From positions 22,084,017 through 22,148,016 of the forward strand of contig NC_088307.1 in the NCBI RefSeq assembly GCF_032854445.1: 64,000 bases of DNA. Direction: 5' to 3'. The notes beneath the pieces are model-generated. The model was given only the letters and a program-made list of their open reading frames with translations. It ran no database searches and was not told the DNA's origin. A program made the position numbers and the translations under genes. Positions 26,301 through 46,819 of the stretch are shown one piece after another (the stretch's first letter is position 1; every line of letters starts with the position of its first letter). This stretch comes from Liolophura sinensis (taxonomy: Eukaryota; Mollusca; Polyplacophora; Chitonida; Chitonidae).

Positions 26301-29300
26301 GTGAGAAAAGTAGACCAGCATTTTTTCCTGTTAAAACAACATTTTCATGATTGGAAAGACTTGAACAGTTAATTGATAAAAAAAAAAACATTAAGATATA
26401 ACACACTAAAAAAGATAGATTTTCAATTTTATTTTATTTTAGTATCTACCAAACACACTGTAGCATTGGTATCACCCTTAACGTCAAAGTTCATCTAAAA
26501 CACCGATCCAAATTTATCTTACTGAAGAGATCTTCTCCTTGGCCTTTTTCTGGTATGTGTTGAGTAGAGTCTGGAGTTGACTCAGTTCTTCCACAGCCAG
26601 GTCTCTCTGACTCTCCATTCTTACAAAAATGAATGAAGAAAAAAAAAAAAAAAATGACTTCCACGGTTCCACGGTCCATTGGTTAAATAGTGGGTTGTCA
26701 GAATGTGGAAAGATTTATGTATAATCCTTATTTGTATACAGGTGAAATGTCATGATTTCCTTCACTGAGTTCACTCAGATAGATATTACTTTTGTTATTA
26801 CATTTTATTTATTTATTTGATTGGTGTTTTATGCCGTACTCAAGGATATTTATATGACAGCGGCCAGCATTATCGCGGGAGAAAACCGCATATTACATTT
26901 TAATATTTCAAACCCAGATGTCATGACATTCATTCCAATTCAACCTCAGCGGGATGCGTCATAATACAAGTTCAGTCAACTTTAACATCCCTATGTCATG
27001 CAAAAATACATAACGTCATACAAGACATACAACATCCCACTACACACACAAGTCTGTGAAGGCCTACAGTGAAAAACAGTGCTTCAACTTGTTAAAGTAC
27101 ACAAAATCATGATACATGCATTGTCAAAATAATTAAATAAAAGATTGCTCAGTAAAGGTTGAATACCATAAATATTTTTCTTGAGAAAGGTGGAAACAAC
27201 AACTCATGAGACGCTTCACGGTTATCATTTTCCCCCTCTCATTCGAAAAAAAAAATTTGTATGATATTCAGCCTTCTATTTATTTGTGATACCACCAGAT
27301 TCACAAATTTTTGATTTACACAACGCCAGTTAGGTTAACAAAGTGGGGAGACTGGAGCGCCTTGCATAAACCACCGATCTATTTTAGCTCCACATTTGGA
27401 TTTTGTAGTATCGGCTCATCCAATGCCATAAAAGACAAAATAAAATTTGTGGCTCCTAAAATAAATAAATAAAATAACTTGACACCAACCTTTTCCTCAG
27501 GTTTCTTTCCGACATAATCTCTGCAGAACAGTCAGATTGCTCTCTCCTGAATCTGCTCAGATCATTCTCTGCATCAGCCAACAGCTTCTGAGTTTTCTCA
27601 AATCTCTCTTCCGCATCTCTGTAACATTCAAAAAGCATCAATTGATCATTTATTCAATATATTTTGGTTACACTGCATACATTATTTTCAAAATTGAAGT
27701 AGATCTTGAAAATCATTCAATTTGTGGACAATTTTGACTATCTCCACTATTTTGCCTGGTGTAAATATGTTTTCATCATCGGAAAGCATTGAAAAACAAG
27801 AAAATCTCAAAGCATTAAGATTAGGCAAAAAAAAAAAGGATGATTTTCAGATTTACTTCTCTTCCACTTTTTGGATCTTGTAGTGTAAAAACACAAGATA
27901 AAATTACATGGTGTTAAGACTTATTGAAGAAGTCCAAATACTTTCAGGATTTTAGGAAAGTGAAAGAACTTTTTTTTTCACCTGAGGGCAACATCCTGTG
28001 AATGGGTCTCAGCTGTCAAGGACTCGACCTTCTCCTCAAGGTCAGGGGTCATCGCCCGGTACTTTCCAAGCTCACAAGACAAGAGGCGTAACTGCAATGT
28101 ATTGAATAAAAATGACACTCCCTATTGATGCACAATGCCATCCCCAACCAGTGCTTTCATTATCTCTTTTGGGCAGAATACATGAACAGAATAATCATTT
28201 CAACAGAGTTGGTCAACACAGGCAGCTAGTGCATGTACCTGCTCCATTTTCTACAGAGGTAGTAGGCTGCACGTAGCTGGTAACTGATGTAAACCACCAC
28301 ATTTCAAGTGGTACCTGACAAAGCTTACTCAAAGGAGAAGAAAGTTTACATATCAATCAAATACCATTGAAAAGAATACGCTTTTCCTCGCAGGTGCATG
28401 CCATAAAAAAAATTCTAATATGTACCTCAAGTTGATAAATTATAAATAAAGTCAGCGCCAAAATCCGCTGTTGGCGACTCCATTTTGCCTAAGAACTAGT
28501 CCTGAAGTCTTCTGTGTTAGGAGCAGAATTGCCATCTGAAACCGCCGAAGGACAGTTCATACATTTCTGGTAAAACTCTTCTTCCCAGAAGGTAGCGAAC
28601 AGTACAGTTCGTTTTCCACCTGACGATCGGGAAACCCGAATCTTGGACGCAGGTTCCGAGTTTACACGAACAACCCGTCAGTTTTAACGACTCTCAATGG
28701 CTGAGAGGCAACACACCCACAGCATAAATTACCGGGTGATAACGATGGAGGACGCGATTTATGTCAGCTTTGCCGTTTTCAAGCATTATGTGTATGGAGA
28801 GGAAATATGGCAAAATTATGCAGCAGGCACCACCAGATAGAAATAAATGTGCTCTTTTTCAGCCTATAGTGTCATGTTTTTAGGTTTTCTTCTCCTTTAA
28901 AACATAAACTAAACCAGTGGAAACCACGGGATAATTCCACCAAGCCATTTTTGACATAAGTCAAAATTGAAAACCTCCTCACAATGCTTCCTTTTTGGAA
29001 ATGAAAGCCAACATTTTGACACATCTGTCTGAAGATATCATTGATGAGGCGGACGACATTTTAATTTTCAAAGCCCAAAAATAAGCTTTAGCTTGGAATT
29101 TTTTTTTTTTTTTGAAACTCCAGTAATTAAAAACCAATTAAAAGTTTAACCACCTCATAAATGTTGTCTTAAGGTAAATGTGTGAAAATTTAAAGCTTCC
29201 AGTACCGAAAATAAGCTCTAAAATGGTGTCTCAAATTTTGACTTAAGTCATAACTAGCTTTGTGACTGAATCAGCAGGATACAAACGTTGGTCAGGTGAC

Positions 29301-31953
29301 AGAGAGCCCATCCTTAACTGAGTTAGCTTGTAACACCTTGATTTACCTGTTCATGGTAGAACTACCTTCATGATAACAAGGTTTAATGCTTGGCTGTGTG
29401 GACAGTGTGGACATCGTTAGACCCAGTCAGCCTAGTGAGAATGACTAGTGGGATGTGTATAAACTGTTCATGAGACTGTTACCCGGAAGTTATGAATTGA
29501 TGCAGCTGATTTATCAAGTCAGACTTTGGGATAATGTGGATAATAATTTACCTTTTCAGTTAACTTTTTAGTATCCAACTTTCTCCGTTCCACCTCGTGT
29601 ACCAGCGCTTGGTTTCGATTCAAAAGTTGGGAATTTTCATCCCTAAGCAGAACAATTTCATCTTTGAGTAACCTTCGCTCGTCCTGTAGCCTCAAGATCT
29701 CCTCTTGTACGACACTGGCACAGTTAATAGAGACATGCTGTGCATGGGAGCTTTCAGGGCGGTACCTGTGTGCAGACTGTAACACAATAAAGCAGGATTT
29801 CAAAATTAAAAAATTTTACTGTCAGGACAAAACAGAAAATAACACGTGAAACATTTGCTTACAGAAAACTTGCACAACTATTCAAGTAGGTCCTGTTGTC
29901 CCACAACAGATTATTTTATATTAGAAAATACTTTATTTATTTGATTTCTGCTTGTCATATCTAAGAATATTTCACATATGCAATTGGCATTATGGTGGGA
30001 GAAAACAGAGCAGAGCCCAATAAAAACACACAACCATGATCAGCAGGTTGCTGTCAGACTTTCTTGGATGTCACAAGGCAGCTTGGCTAGAAACTGCCCA
30101 GGAATGTTCTGCATAAGAGCTTTCAGGCCAGTGGCGGCAAAGCTATTGCTTACAGTGGATTTAAAGCCATTACTGCATTTCTCAAAATGACTTCTGACTT
30201 CTGACAGTATACTGTTTATACGGGTTATACATGTAATCTTTCTAGTTAAAAGCTAGTTGCTAAATCTGTCCATTAGTCCTTTAATGACTTCCCTGAATTA
30301 AAAGCTATGTGTTTTTTTCTTCACTAATATAGACATATACTCTAATTCTTCAACATTTTCAACCGTCTCTGCGATCAACATTGTGAAACCTTCTGAGAGA
30401 ACTATGGGGTGTAGAGAAATAATTTGTAGAGTTTTATGAAGCTTGCGTCTTTAGTGACACAAACAAGTCACTTTTGGTGTCATTTTGATAATAATTGTAC
30501 GCATAAATTTCACTGAAAAAAGTGATTTAGTAGTTAAAAAAGGTTGAAGATTAACAGTGCACATATATATGTATGTGAGTGTAGTAAGCATAAAGAGTAA
30601 ATCTTTGCACAATAATTCCAAAAATCAGATTTACAATTTGAAAATAATCTAAGGTTGTTACAAACAAACAAGCCACCAAACACAGTATCTGTTTAAACCA
30701 TTAAACTTCATTTTAAGCAACCTTTGAAAAAAGTTCAAGGTATATTTCTTTCTCCATTATGTACCTGTTGTTTTGGGGTACTTGATGGGAGAACAGGGGT
30801 TTTGAATGCCCTGAACGACCCCACAGACGAGGAAACATTCAGAGAGGTCAACCCAAGGTCAGCCTTCTCATTGCCCTGGTCACGAGGTGAAAGGTCATCC
30901 ATGGTCAGCAGAGGAATTGTCACAGGGGAGGTAATTGTGCCTGTATCAGGTGATCGGTTCTTAGCATAGCGTCTGTGGCTGTCATCTACTTCATGATCAG
31001 ATTCTGTAATACTGGAAGCACAGAAAAAAAAGCAAATGTCTGACTCAAGACTTACATGCATTTCTTGGCAAGTGTAAGAAATCAATGTTTCATGCATGCT
31101 TGTCACAGAGCAAAGTCTTTACAGAAACACTTGGTCAGGATCAAATCTAGAGCCATCTTAGGTCTTGAAAACATCTGGGCTCCCAAACTGTTGGGCCCTC
31201 AAACTAATCAAGTTGTAATAAACTAATACGCAAAATGAACAAAAGCATGATGGTTTACACACAAAAAGATTAATCATCACACAATTTCTTTCATACAAAG
31301 ACTTAAAAGCTCTCAGAAAGCTCATATGAGATGCATTTATTTTAACATTTCTTTAGGTACAATGTCAACAATGTCACCTTTAAAGTTTGGGATCAAAATC
31401 TTCAATTTTTTTCAAGGTATCGGACTTTAAAAATACATCAATAATTATTTTTGGTAATTCCACCCGCATGTACCTACCACAAAGGGCTCTTTTAAGGGGA
31501 TTTTCTGTTTTACTTTATAATTTCTTTTCAATTTTGTATTAAAAATTTTAATGAAGAAAAAAATAGCACACAAACAATGTAATTTTCCATGTTCAGCTGG
31601 GTTACGTGAAAACAAACACCTTTTTAATGTCATTCAGTAATAACTATATACAGTAAGAGCAGAGAGCAGACAAGATGGAATGCATGAAATACACTTTGTG
31701 ATTTTACTGCACAAAACATTTGAGGTCAGTGCCACAATGAATCGTGAGTGTTCAAACAGACTTAACTCGATTTTACTGATGTATCATTGCGGCAAAAAAG
31801 CAACCTTGTTATTAATTTCCAGCTCGCACAATACCTGTGTTCCAGAGCAGACAATCCTTGGAGCGATTTTTCTGTTTGGCGTAATCTCCTCCGAAGATCC
31901 ACACATTGTAAGACAAGGGAGTCCGGAGAGAGATCTGGGTGCTGGTTAGCCAT
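14186..31953 (-). CDS. CCDC18: CCDC18-like coiled-coil protein, 16 coding exons, 3' end outside window
   Basis: Sixteen exons with mutually consistent phases encode about 889 codons, against roughly 1450 residues in human CCDC18; the rest lies left of base 1. The protein is almost all charged heptad-like coiled coil. Several blocks line up in order with human CCDC18 as I recall it: LRRRLRQTEKSLQGL with LRHELKITEWSLQSL near the N-terminus; EELSQLQTLLNTYQKKAKEK with EELSKAFQQYKKKVAEKLEK; AQLAQCQKEINDSQLMLEQL with ERLDLCQQEIESSRVELRSL; ETALVVCREEISVYMEQLDK with DSALEICKEELVLHLNQLEG; QQTMLQQSSVRISELE with QQQMLQQETIRNGELE. The family is little characterised; vertebrate CCDC18 has been linked to centriolar satellites. 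There are no membrane segments or catalytic motifs. A more generic coiled-coil paralogue is possible, but the ordered matches and the RPL5/RPAP2 neighbourhood argue for CCDC18 itself. Confidence 0.85.
14440..15040. repeat. Local tandem duplications of the exon 15 end and flanking intron
   Basis: A segment of about 110 bp holding the last bases of exon 15, its donor and adjacent intron (14555-14660) is repeated at 14450-14550 with only a few differences. A third partial copy with the same GACATAGAATC core lies at 14902-14945. A second pair, 14811-14905 and 14948-15037, shares CTCAAAATCAGC and GCGATTCTGGTCAAAG. The result is a mosaic of stepwise duplications across exon 15. Confidence 0.85.
14637..14804 (-). 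CDS. CCDC18: CCDC18 coding exon 15
   Basis: 168 bp, phase 0 to 0. Acceptor cattgtag/GTG, donor ACTCAG/gtttgt. It encodes VSVLDRQLKEAFYDVEEKDQ, then QQTMLQQSSVRISELESSQE and ELQTQ. The long reading frame past the donor (14442-14636) runs through a tandem duplicate of the exon end and is probably intronic. Confidence 0.82.
15386..15580 (-). CDS. CCDC18: CCDC18 coding exon 14
   Basis: 195 bp, phase 0 to 0. Acceptor tttatcag/GAG, donor AAACAG/gtatac. It encodes ELAAKKSDEKKILAELESQT, then IKELETALVVCREEISVYME and QLDKSKEDFDKQLTDKNKQ. This is the clearest match to human CCDC18, including the C-(R/K)-E-E and the EKQL/DKQL spacing. Confidence 0.85.
15581..17502 (-). other. CCDC18 intron 13, no gene seen
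   Basis: 1.9 kb between exons 13 and 14. I see A/T-rich unique sequence with short non-conserved ORFs only, and no SINE of the families found elsewhere in the window. Confidence 0.6.
17503..17637 (-). CDS. CCDC18: CCDC18 coding exon 13
   Basis: 135 bp, phase 0 to 0. Acceptor atttag/TTG, donor AGAAAG/gtttgg (a weak donor). It encodes LQEELEKKIKDTQTLSSDLE and MTSDLEVKDNRLKEEEEELT. There is no ATG-initiated ORF of note; it was found from splice sites and coiled-coil composition. Confidence 0.75.
18377..18628 (-). CDS. CCDC18: CCDC18 coding exon 12
   Basis: 252 bp, phase 0 to 0. Acceptor gttctgtcag/CTG, donor GATATC/gtgagt. It encodes LRKKSAQMRSLEEQLDEKVG to QQEQFQEFEKQIDI. Human LEQHKEMEKQIERLE aligns with its end. 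Confidence 0.83.
19675..19895 (-). CDS. CCDC18: CCDC18 coding exon 11
   Basis: 221 bp, phase 1 to 0. Acceptor gatattcag/GT, donor CGAGAG/gtgaga. It encodes QEMELMLSQLESERTRLKRE, then DAICSSLESRLKQRDNQLTE and LSLKTASYNNLEREV. The last part resembles LEKQLEEKIVAYSSIAAKNA of human CCDC18. Confidence 0.82.
20026..20164. mobile_element. Fold-back (MITE-like) element with ~50-bp arms
   Basis: The left arm, 20030-20080, contains TTGAAAATGATTTTTGTATG and GGGACCACC. The right arm, 20108-20162, is its near-perfect reverse complement (GGTGGTCC, CATACAAAAATATTTTCAA, ending CCTTTCCTCC). A loop of about 28 bp of TTTGATTTGATT separates them. The structure is that of a small non-autonomous DNA element or fold-back repeat. 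It lies in the CCDC18 intron between exons 10 and 11, and no target-site duplication is obvious. Confidence 0.7.
20892..21102 (-). CDS. CCDC18: CCDC18 coding exon 10
   Basis: 211 bp, phase 0 to 1. Acceptor gttcttcacctaag/AGA, donor CTTGT/gtaagt. It encodes a Ser/Asn-rich spacer (RARSTNDSGVGSISGETARN) and then a return to helix with ILESLRSELLATIEKGRL. The exact acceptor is the least certain boundary of this exon. Confidence 0.75.
21153..21575 (-). mobile_element. tRNA-derived SINE (type C) carrying an internal minisatellite
   Basis: Read on the minus strand, a tRNA-like head at about 21575-21480 has TGGCTCAAATAGTTAAGCGC (A-box-like) and GTTCAAATCC (B-box-like). The element ends at 21153-21200 with the tail motif GGCGTTAAACGCCAATCAATC and a short ATCA run. 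The middle is replaced or expanded by a 19-bp tandem repeat. It sits in the CCDC18 intron between exons 9 and 10. Confidence 0.65.
21236..21428. repeat. 19-bp minisatellite inside a SINE
   Basis: About ten copies of AGTAAACCAGAGTGCCCAG with variants (AGTAAACCATAGTGCACGG). The overlapping ORFs full of WFT/GLLW residues are products of the repeat, not proteins. Confidence 0.9.
22475..22665 (-). CDS. CCDC18: CCDC18 coding exon 9
   Basis: 191 bp, phase 1 to 0. Acceptor tttgttag/AA, donor CTCCAG/gtatgg. It encodes ETLKSELKDKEALRKQNASL, TAKVEGQAAQLAQCQKEIND and QLMLEQLERLAEQVQNTQG. The pattern ENRELKVRVAAQNERLDLCQ in human CCDC18 aligns without gaps. Confidence 0.85.
23184..23445 (-). mobile_element. 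Type A tRNA-SINE, near full length
   Basis: On the minus strand the order is tRNA-like head GGGGCCTCCGTGGCTCAGTT, B-box region GTGAGTTCAAGTCC, a conserved centre (CGTACGTGGGAATGTCTGCC; CCGGTTTCCTCCCACC), tail GAATATTCTTGAGTACAGCG and a terminal (AAAT)n. It lies in the CCDC18 intron between exons 8 and 9. Confidence 0.9.
23690..23793 (-). CDS. CCDC18: CCDC18 coding exon 8
   Basis: 104 bp, phase 2 to 1. Acceptor gtcttcag/A, donor ATTG/gtaaat. It encodes EIRQSTGAELEAKEELEHTV and QALQTKLTQQSKKIG. Confidence 0.78.
24050..24465. mobile_element. tRNA-like SINE fragments (type D), degenerate
   Basis: Three related pieces. On the plus strand, 24060-24125 has TAGACCACTGGACTTCGGCT and GAGTTCAAATCCTGG (B-box-like), and 24300-24365 has CTTCAGCTGTGG and CCAATCCTAGTGTGG. 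On the minus strand, 24400-24465 repeats the TGGACTTTGACTGTGGAG motif. They look like old copies of one tRNA-derived SINE, one of them inverted. Confidence 0.5.
24717..24975 (-). mobile_element. Type A tRNA-SINE, head truncated
   Basis: The tail side is complete ((TTTA)n, GATTGGTGTTTTACGCCGTA) and the centre is well preserved. The tRNA-like end breaks off after GGGTCATTGCGTCACACTGC. A 125-aa ORF through it is a SINE translation. Confidence 0.85.
25644..25765 (-). CDS. CCDC18: CCDC18 coding exon 7
   Basis: 122 bp, phase 0 to 2. Acceptor gttgtag/CTG, donor ATCAG/gtgatg. It encodes LETREDHLRDSLAHANQERE and ELLESSLHLHQQIYDLQEEI, an amphipathic coiled coil. The overlapping 67-aa ORF at 25624-25827 is in another frame and is a shadow. 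Confidence 0.78.
26523..26619 (-). CDS. CCDC18: CCDC18 coding exon 6
   Basis: 97 bp, phase 2 to 0. The acceptor is tttttgtaag/A and the donor TCTTCA/gtaaga. It encodes MESQRDLAVEELSQLQTLLN and TYQKKAKEKISS, one of the best matches to human CCDC18 (NAEELSKAFQQYKKKVAEKL). Confidence 0.83.
26803..26889 (-). mobile_element. Type A tRNA-SINE, short 3' fragment
   Basis: Only the tail third remains (TTTATTTATTTGATTGGTG to GCGGGAGAAAACCGC). It lies in the CCDC18 intron between exons 5 and 6, just upstream of exon 6. Confidence 0.8.
27490..27618 (-). CDS. CCDC18: CCDC18 coding exon 5
   Basis: 129 bp, phase 2 to 2. Acceptor tgttacag/A, donor AAAAG/gttggt. It encodes DAEERFEKTQKLLADAEND and RFRREQSDCSAEIMSERNLR, like LREAENKLEQSQKMVIEKEQ in the human protein. 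Confidence 0.8.
27982..28091 (-). CDS. CCDC18: CCDC18 coding exon 4
   Basis: 110 bp, phase 0 to 2, between acceptor cattgcag/TTA and donor CTCAG/gtgaaa. It encodes LRLLSCELGKYRAMTPDLEE followed by KVESLTAETHSQDVALR, equivalent to the VPILEEQIINLEAEVSAQDK part of human CCDC18. It has no long ORF, so it is easy to miss without splice analysis. Confidence 0.8.
28092..29551 (-). other. CCDC18 intron 3, no gene seen
   Basis: 1.46 kb between exons 3 and 4 with a poly-T run at 29100-29114. I see no repeat of the families found elsewhere and no conserved ORF. Confidence 0.55.
29552..29776 (-). CDS. CCDC18: CCDC18 coding exon 3
   Basis: 225 bp, phase 0 to 0. Acceptor tgttacag/TCT, donor GAAAAG/gtaaat. 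It encodes coiled coil including EEILRLQDERRLLKDEIVLL and ENSQLLNRNQALVHEVERR, matching the DQEIKSLREKLNKLRQQN and LVTQNHSLMTKFE stretch of human CCDC18. Confidence 0.82.
29931..30125 (-). mobile_element. Type A-related SINE, strongly diverged
   Basis: CTTTATTTATTTGATTTCTG, TAAGAATATTTCACATATGC and GGCATTATGGTGGGAGAAAA recall the type A tail and centre, but substitutions are frequent. This suggests an older copy. Confidence 0.6.
30765..31011 (-). CDS. CCDC18: CCDC18 coding exon 2
   Basis: 247 bp. Acceptor tgcttccag/T completes the split codon and the donor is CAG/gtacat (phase 0). It encodes a low-complexity Ser/Thr/Asp-rich linker beginning SITESDHEVDDSHRR and containing SPVTIPLLTMDDLSPRDQG. 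The human protein has a similar Ser-rich linker after its first helix, but residues are poorly conserved here. Confidence 0.75.
31835..31953 (-). CDS. CCDC18: CCDC18 coding exon 1 (start codon)
   Basis: The 119-bp coding part runs from ATG at 31953-31951 to donor AG/gtattg (phase 2). An acceptor (gttag) sits only 6 nt upstream of the ATG, so the 5' UTR must be split by an intron. It encodes MANQHPDLSPDS and then the coiled-coil start LRRRLRQTEKSLQGLSALEH. Confidence 0.8.
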
Positions 31954-31992
31954 TCAGCTCTAACAATTAAAACAAACACTTACAAGTTATTT

Positions 31993-32075
31993 CTTCTTAT
32001 TTATCTGATTAAAGTTTTATGCCATACTCAAGCAGTATGAGGAGAGGAAACAGGGCAGGACCTGGGGGCAATACA
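31993..32075 (-). mobile_element. Type A SINE fragment, diverged
   Basis: TTATTTATCTGATTAAAGTT, TTATGCCATACTCAAG and GGAAACAGGGCAGGACCTGG correspond to the tail and part of the centre with an internal deletion. Confidence 0.6.
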
Positions 32076-32199
32076 GTTACACTGATTGGCTTAATGCTAG
32101 TTGACCCCCACTGAACATTCATTTGGAGGATGACTTAATTAAAGTTGAAATAATGAGATCGTCAAAATGGATTTCTTCCGGAGGCTTCTGTAGACTACT

Positions 32200-32452
32200 G
32201 GTTAGCCTGGCAGCACAGCAAAATGACTCATGAGTCCCTCACCAATGCCACTGTTGTGAGTTCAAATCCAGCTCAAGCTGGCTTCCTCTTCGATTATACA
32301 TTGTGAGATTGGTTGGTCAGCCAGCAACCTGCAGACAGTCGTGGCTCTGCTAGTTTTCTCCCATCATAATGATGGCAGCTGTCATATAAGTGAAATATTC
32401 TTGAATACAGCGTAAAAAACAAACAAACTAAACAATGAATAAAGAAATAAAT
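32200..32452 (+). mobile_element. Type A tRNA-SINE, diverged but near full length
   Basis: The order is head to tail on the plus strand: ATGACTCATGAGTCCCTCAC, GTTGTGAGTTCAAATCCAGC, GCAACCTGCAGACAGTCGTG, GAAATATTCTTGAATACAGC, then an A-rich tail. Confidence 0.8.
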
Positions 32453-32570
32453 TTCTTCTGAGTTACTTTACTTATTTATTATGGTTTAATGCTAGCATCT
32501 AGAAAATTGTCAAGGGGTCAAAATCAACTTCAAAATGTCACTGTCCAATCAGATCAGTGGCAAGTGTCTT

Positions 32571-32832
32571 TTGATTTATTTATTTTATTTGATTGGTGTT
32601 TTACGCCGTACTCAAGAATATTTCACTTATACGACGGTGGCCAGCATTATGGTGGGTGGAAAACAGGATGAAACTCACAACCATCCGCAGGTTGCTGGAA
32701 GACCTTCCCACATACGGCCGGAGAGGAAGCCAGCATGAGCTGGACTTGAACTCACAGCTACTGCATTGGTGAGAGGCTCCTGGGTCATTATGCTGCGCTA
32801 GCGCGCTAACCAACTGAGCCACGGAGGCCCCT
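32571..32832 (-). mobile_element. Type A tRNA-SINE, full length
   Basis: A complete element from the (TTTA)n tail to GGAGGCCCC. It lies in opposite orientation to, and 120 bp from, the copy at 32200-32452, so the pair could form a hairpin. Confidence 0.9.
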
Positions 32833-33764
32833 GCAAGTATCTTTTACTGGTCAGGTCTTCAACTGGTCCTTCAGTTAAAAAAAAAAAAAAAAAAACCAAA
32901 AGAAAAGAAGAGATAAACTGTACTACAATGTATTTACATGTAACTGTACATCATCTTATAAAAGCAATACATGTATTTTTAGATGACAGCTTGCTTATCA
33001 GGTACGGTCACTAATAAGTGAACTAATTACAAACTTCAACTCAAGCAAATGTTGATAAATCACAGGACAGTGTGATCAGTGCTTCTTAAACGCAGCAAGC
33101 CCAAGAAAAATTTCATTTGGGTCAACAGTGGACCAACTTTAAATTAACACCCTGGATATAGGAAACACCAGCCTTGACCTGGTACCTAACAAACCTCCTA
33201 ACCTAAAGCGAAGGCAGGGTCAGTGGGTGCTGGATTTAAACACATCACACTCATTAGTCAAAGATTTTGTCAGTTACAGCTGAGCGAGACCAACACCTGT
33301 CTTAATGCAAGACTGCACAAATCCGGACAGCTCAGTTGCCTAGCCACAACAGTGGCTAGCACATGACATGTGATTAACACACTGCAGTTTTGAACTTCTG
33401 TTGCTTGAATTTTGAATTGTTGAGTTTTGTATTAACCTCAATGTTATTTAGACAATCATTTAACCTCTGAGTCTGTACCAACAGCATAAATAAAGCCTGT
33501 ACGTGCCACTATACCAGCAACTGTCTGGATGTGAGTGGTGTCAAATTGACTGAACCAGTGATGGACCACAGAAACTGCCAGTTTATTTTAGAGTAGCCTG
33601 AAAAACTGTTTTCTTATATTCATAAGCTGTCTTGGGAATTCCACACTGTCTTACATTCACTTGAGCTCCTTTTCCTGTTCCAAATGCCCTCATCTGATTG
33701 TTAGAAATTAAGAAATAACCTGTTTCTTTACTTCTCAGCTTATGATCTGGCAATACGATGAATA

Positions 33765-33910
33765 CGGCCGACTGTCAGCAACCTGCGGATGGTTGTCAGT
33801 TTCCTCTGGGCTCTGCCTGGTTTCCTCCAATCATAATGATGGCAGCCATAGTATAAATGAAATATTCTTGAGTACAGCGTAAAACACAAATTAAATAAAT
33901 AAATAAATAT
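33765..33910 (+). mobile_element. Type A SINE, 5'-truncated
   Basis: Centre and tail only (GTCAGCAACCTGCGGATGGT to GAGTACAGCGTAAAACAC) followed by (AAAT)n. Confidence 0.85.
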
Positions 33911-34714
33911 TTATGAATATCAAAACATCATATAATTTTTTATTTACTTGACTGTTGCTTAAAATGTATTCACTTATGAATACATACCATACTGGTAGGC
34001 CAAGGTGTATTGGAAATGGCCATGTCTGTGATTCAACAAGAGGGATGCAGCTATATGGCTTAAGGGGGCTCTCATATTTAGGCTAATGCTGCATGGTGTA
34101 CCCACTCATTGGCACCTGTTCCTAAATTTTCATTCCTTTCAACCACAAATTCCCCAGTATATCAATCCTATATTATCCTAGACGTCACGCTAAAGGGATT
34201 AGCTCTGCTCCTAGCGTTGTTGTTGTTGTTGGGCGTCATAAGTTACCGAACTTGTCAAAGCATGTTTCAAAATGACGTCTAGCAATTTCTCGTAGTTAAT
34301 TTTGTCTACCATTGAGGTGGGGGTGACACACCGCCCATCAAAAACCTCCCGTGCAAGCGAAGACTAATACGAAGGACTAAGTAGTAAATTTTCAAACCAA
34401 TGTTCTCAATAAAACAGATGAAAACAATCCCACAAAGTGTCATCTTACGTTTTCTGCAAGTTGCCGTCAGGCCGACCGCCACAATATCTGATTGGCCAGT
34501 TTTACAGAAAAAGGACTTCTTATATATACGAAAACGGAGTTATTGCTTTCATATAATGCGAAGCCATCCTTAGGCAAAAAATTTCTTGCACGCCCATTAC
34601 TGCAGCGATCAAGTAATTGAAAACATAATTATTTTAATTTACAAACATAACAGGATGGCATAATGTCTACTTATCCGCTATGTTGATAGATATCCGTAAG
34701 TTTGCTGTGCCTAC

Positions 34715-34760
34715 CTTTTCGTGGCCTTGACCTTGCCGATGCGAACGTTAAACATTTGGA
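34715..34760 (-). other. CCDC18: Candidate CCDC18 5' UTR exon end (donor)
   Basis: The coding start is preceded by a splice acceptor 6 nt upstream, so a non-coding first exon must lie further right. The minus-strand sequence GGCCACGAAAAG/gtaggc, with the exon ending at 34715, is the best donor I see in the region facing RPL5. The 5' limit is unknown, and 34345 (GGGAG/gttttt) is a weaker alternative. Confidence 0.3.
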
Positions 34761-34943
34761 AAGTTTACTTTTTTGTATTCAGCGAGGTCATCGGCAAAAG
34801 CAGGTGACAGCTGAACAGCACACAATACTGTTAGACTTCTTTCGTGTAAATCTGACCGAAATTTGACGTTTAAGAACGCGTTTATTTATAGAAGTGAAAG
34901 GTCAAGGTCAAACTTTCTAATCTTTCTGCGCATGACTGTGCAG
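34716..34943. promoter_or_regulatory. Candidate bidirectional CCDC18/RPL5 promoter
   Basis: The interval lies between the inferred CCDC18 first-exon donor (minus) and a pyrimidine-rich start-like tract on the plus strand (CTTTCTAATCTTTCT at 34914 and CTTCCTTTTGG at 34943), as in 5'-TOP ribosomal-protein promoters. A TATA-like TTTATTTATAG lies at about 34880, and a palindrome-like GGTCAAGGTCAAAC at about 34902 could bind a nuclear receptor. Start sites are inferred only. Confidence 0.35.
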
Positions 34944-35019
34944 TCTTCCTTTTGGACATTTGTCGGCCCCCAACCGATGCTATCTAAGGTGCTCTCGTTA
35001 GAGTACCGTCTCACTAAAA

Positions 35020-35022
<3 letters not shown>
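34943..35022 (+). CDS. RPL5: Candidate RPL5 exon 1 (5' UTR plus ATG only)
   Basis: Exon 2 starts at the codon after Met (GGA TTT GTG), so exon 1 should end exactly in ATG/gt, as I recall for human RPL5. ATG at 35020-35022 is followed by gtgagg, a good donor, and lies 75 nt after the TOP-like tract CTTCCTTTT. Only the final three bases are coding. The alternative is ATG/gtaggt at 36973-36975, which lacks a TOP tract. Confidence 0.4.
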
Positions 35023-46751
<11,729 letters not shown>

Positions 46752-46812
46752 TATGCGTGATTTTATGGCCTCCGTCTTTATTTATGACATCAATCAGAAT
46801 GGGCTGGCGTGA

Positions 46813-46818
46813 AATAAA
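46813..46818 (+). terminator. RPL5: RPL5 polyadenylation signal
   Basis: AATAAA lies 62 nt after the RPL5 stop codon and is followed by an A run. This spacing suits a short ribosomal-protein 3' UTR. Confidence 0.7.
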
Positions 46819-46819
46819 A

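Larger units (their letters stand above)
31960..34714 (-). other. Probable CCDC18 5' intron, SINE-rich
   Basis: 2.75 kb between the coding-exon-1 acceptor and the inferred 5' UTR exon. It holds four type A SINE pieces listed separately and a possible type C head at about 33175-33300 (GCTGGATTTAAACACATCAC). There is no conserved ORF. Confidence 0.45.
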
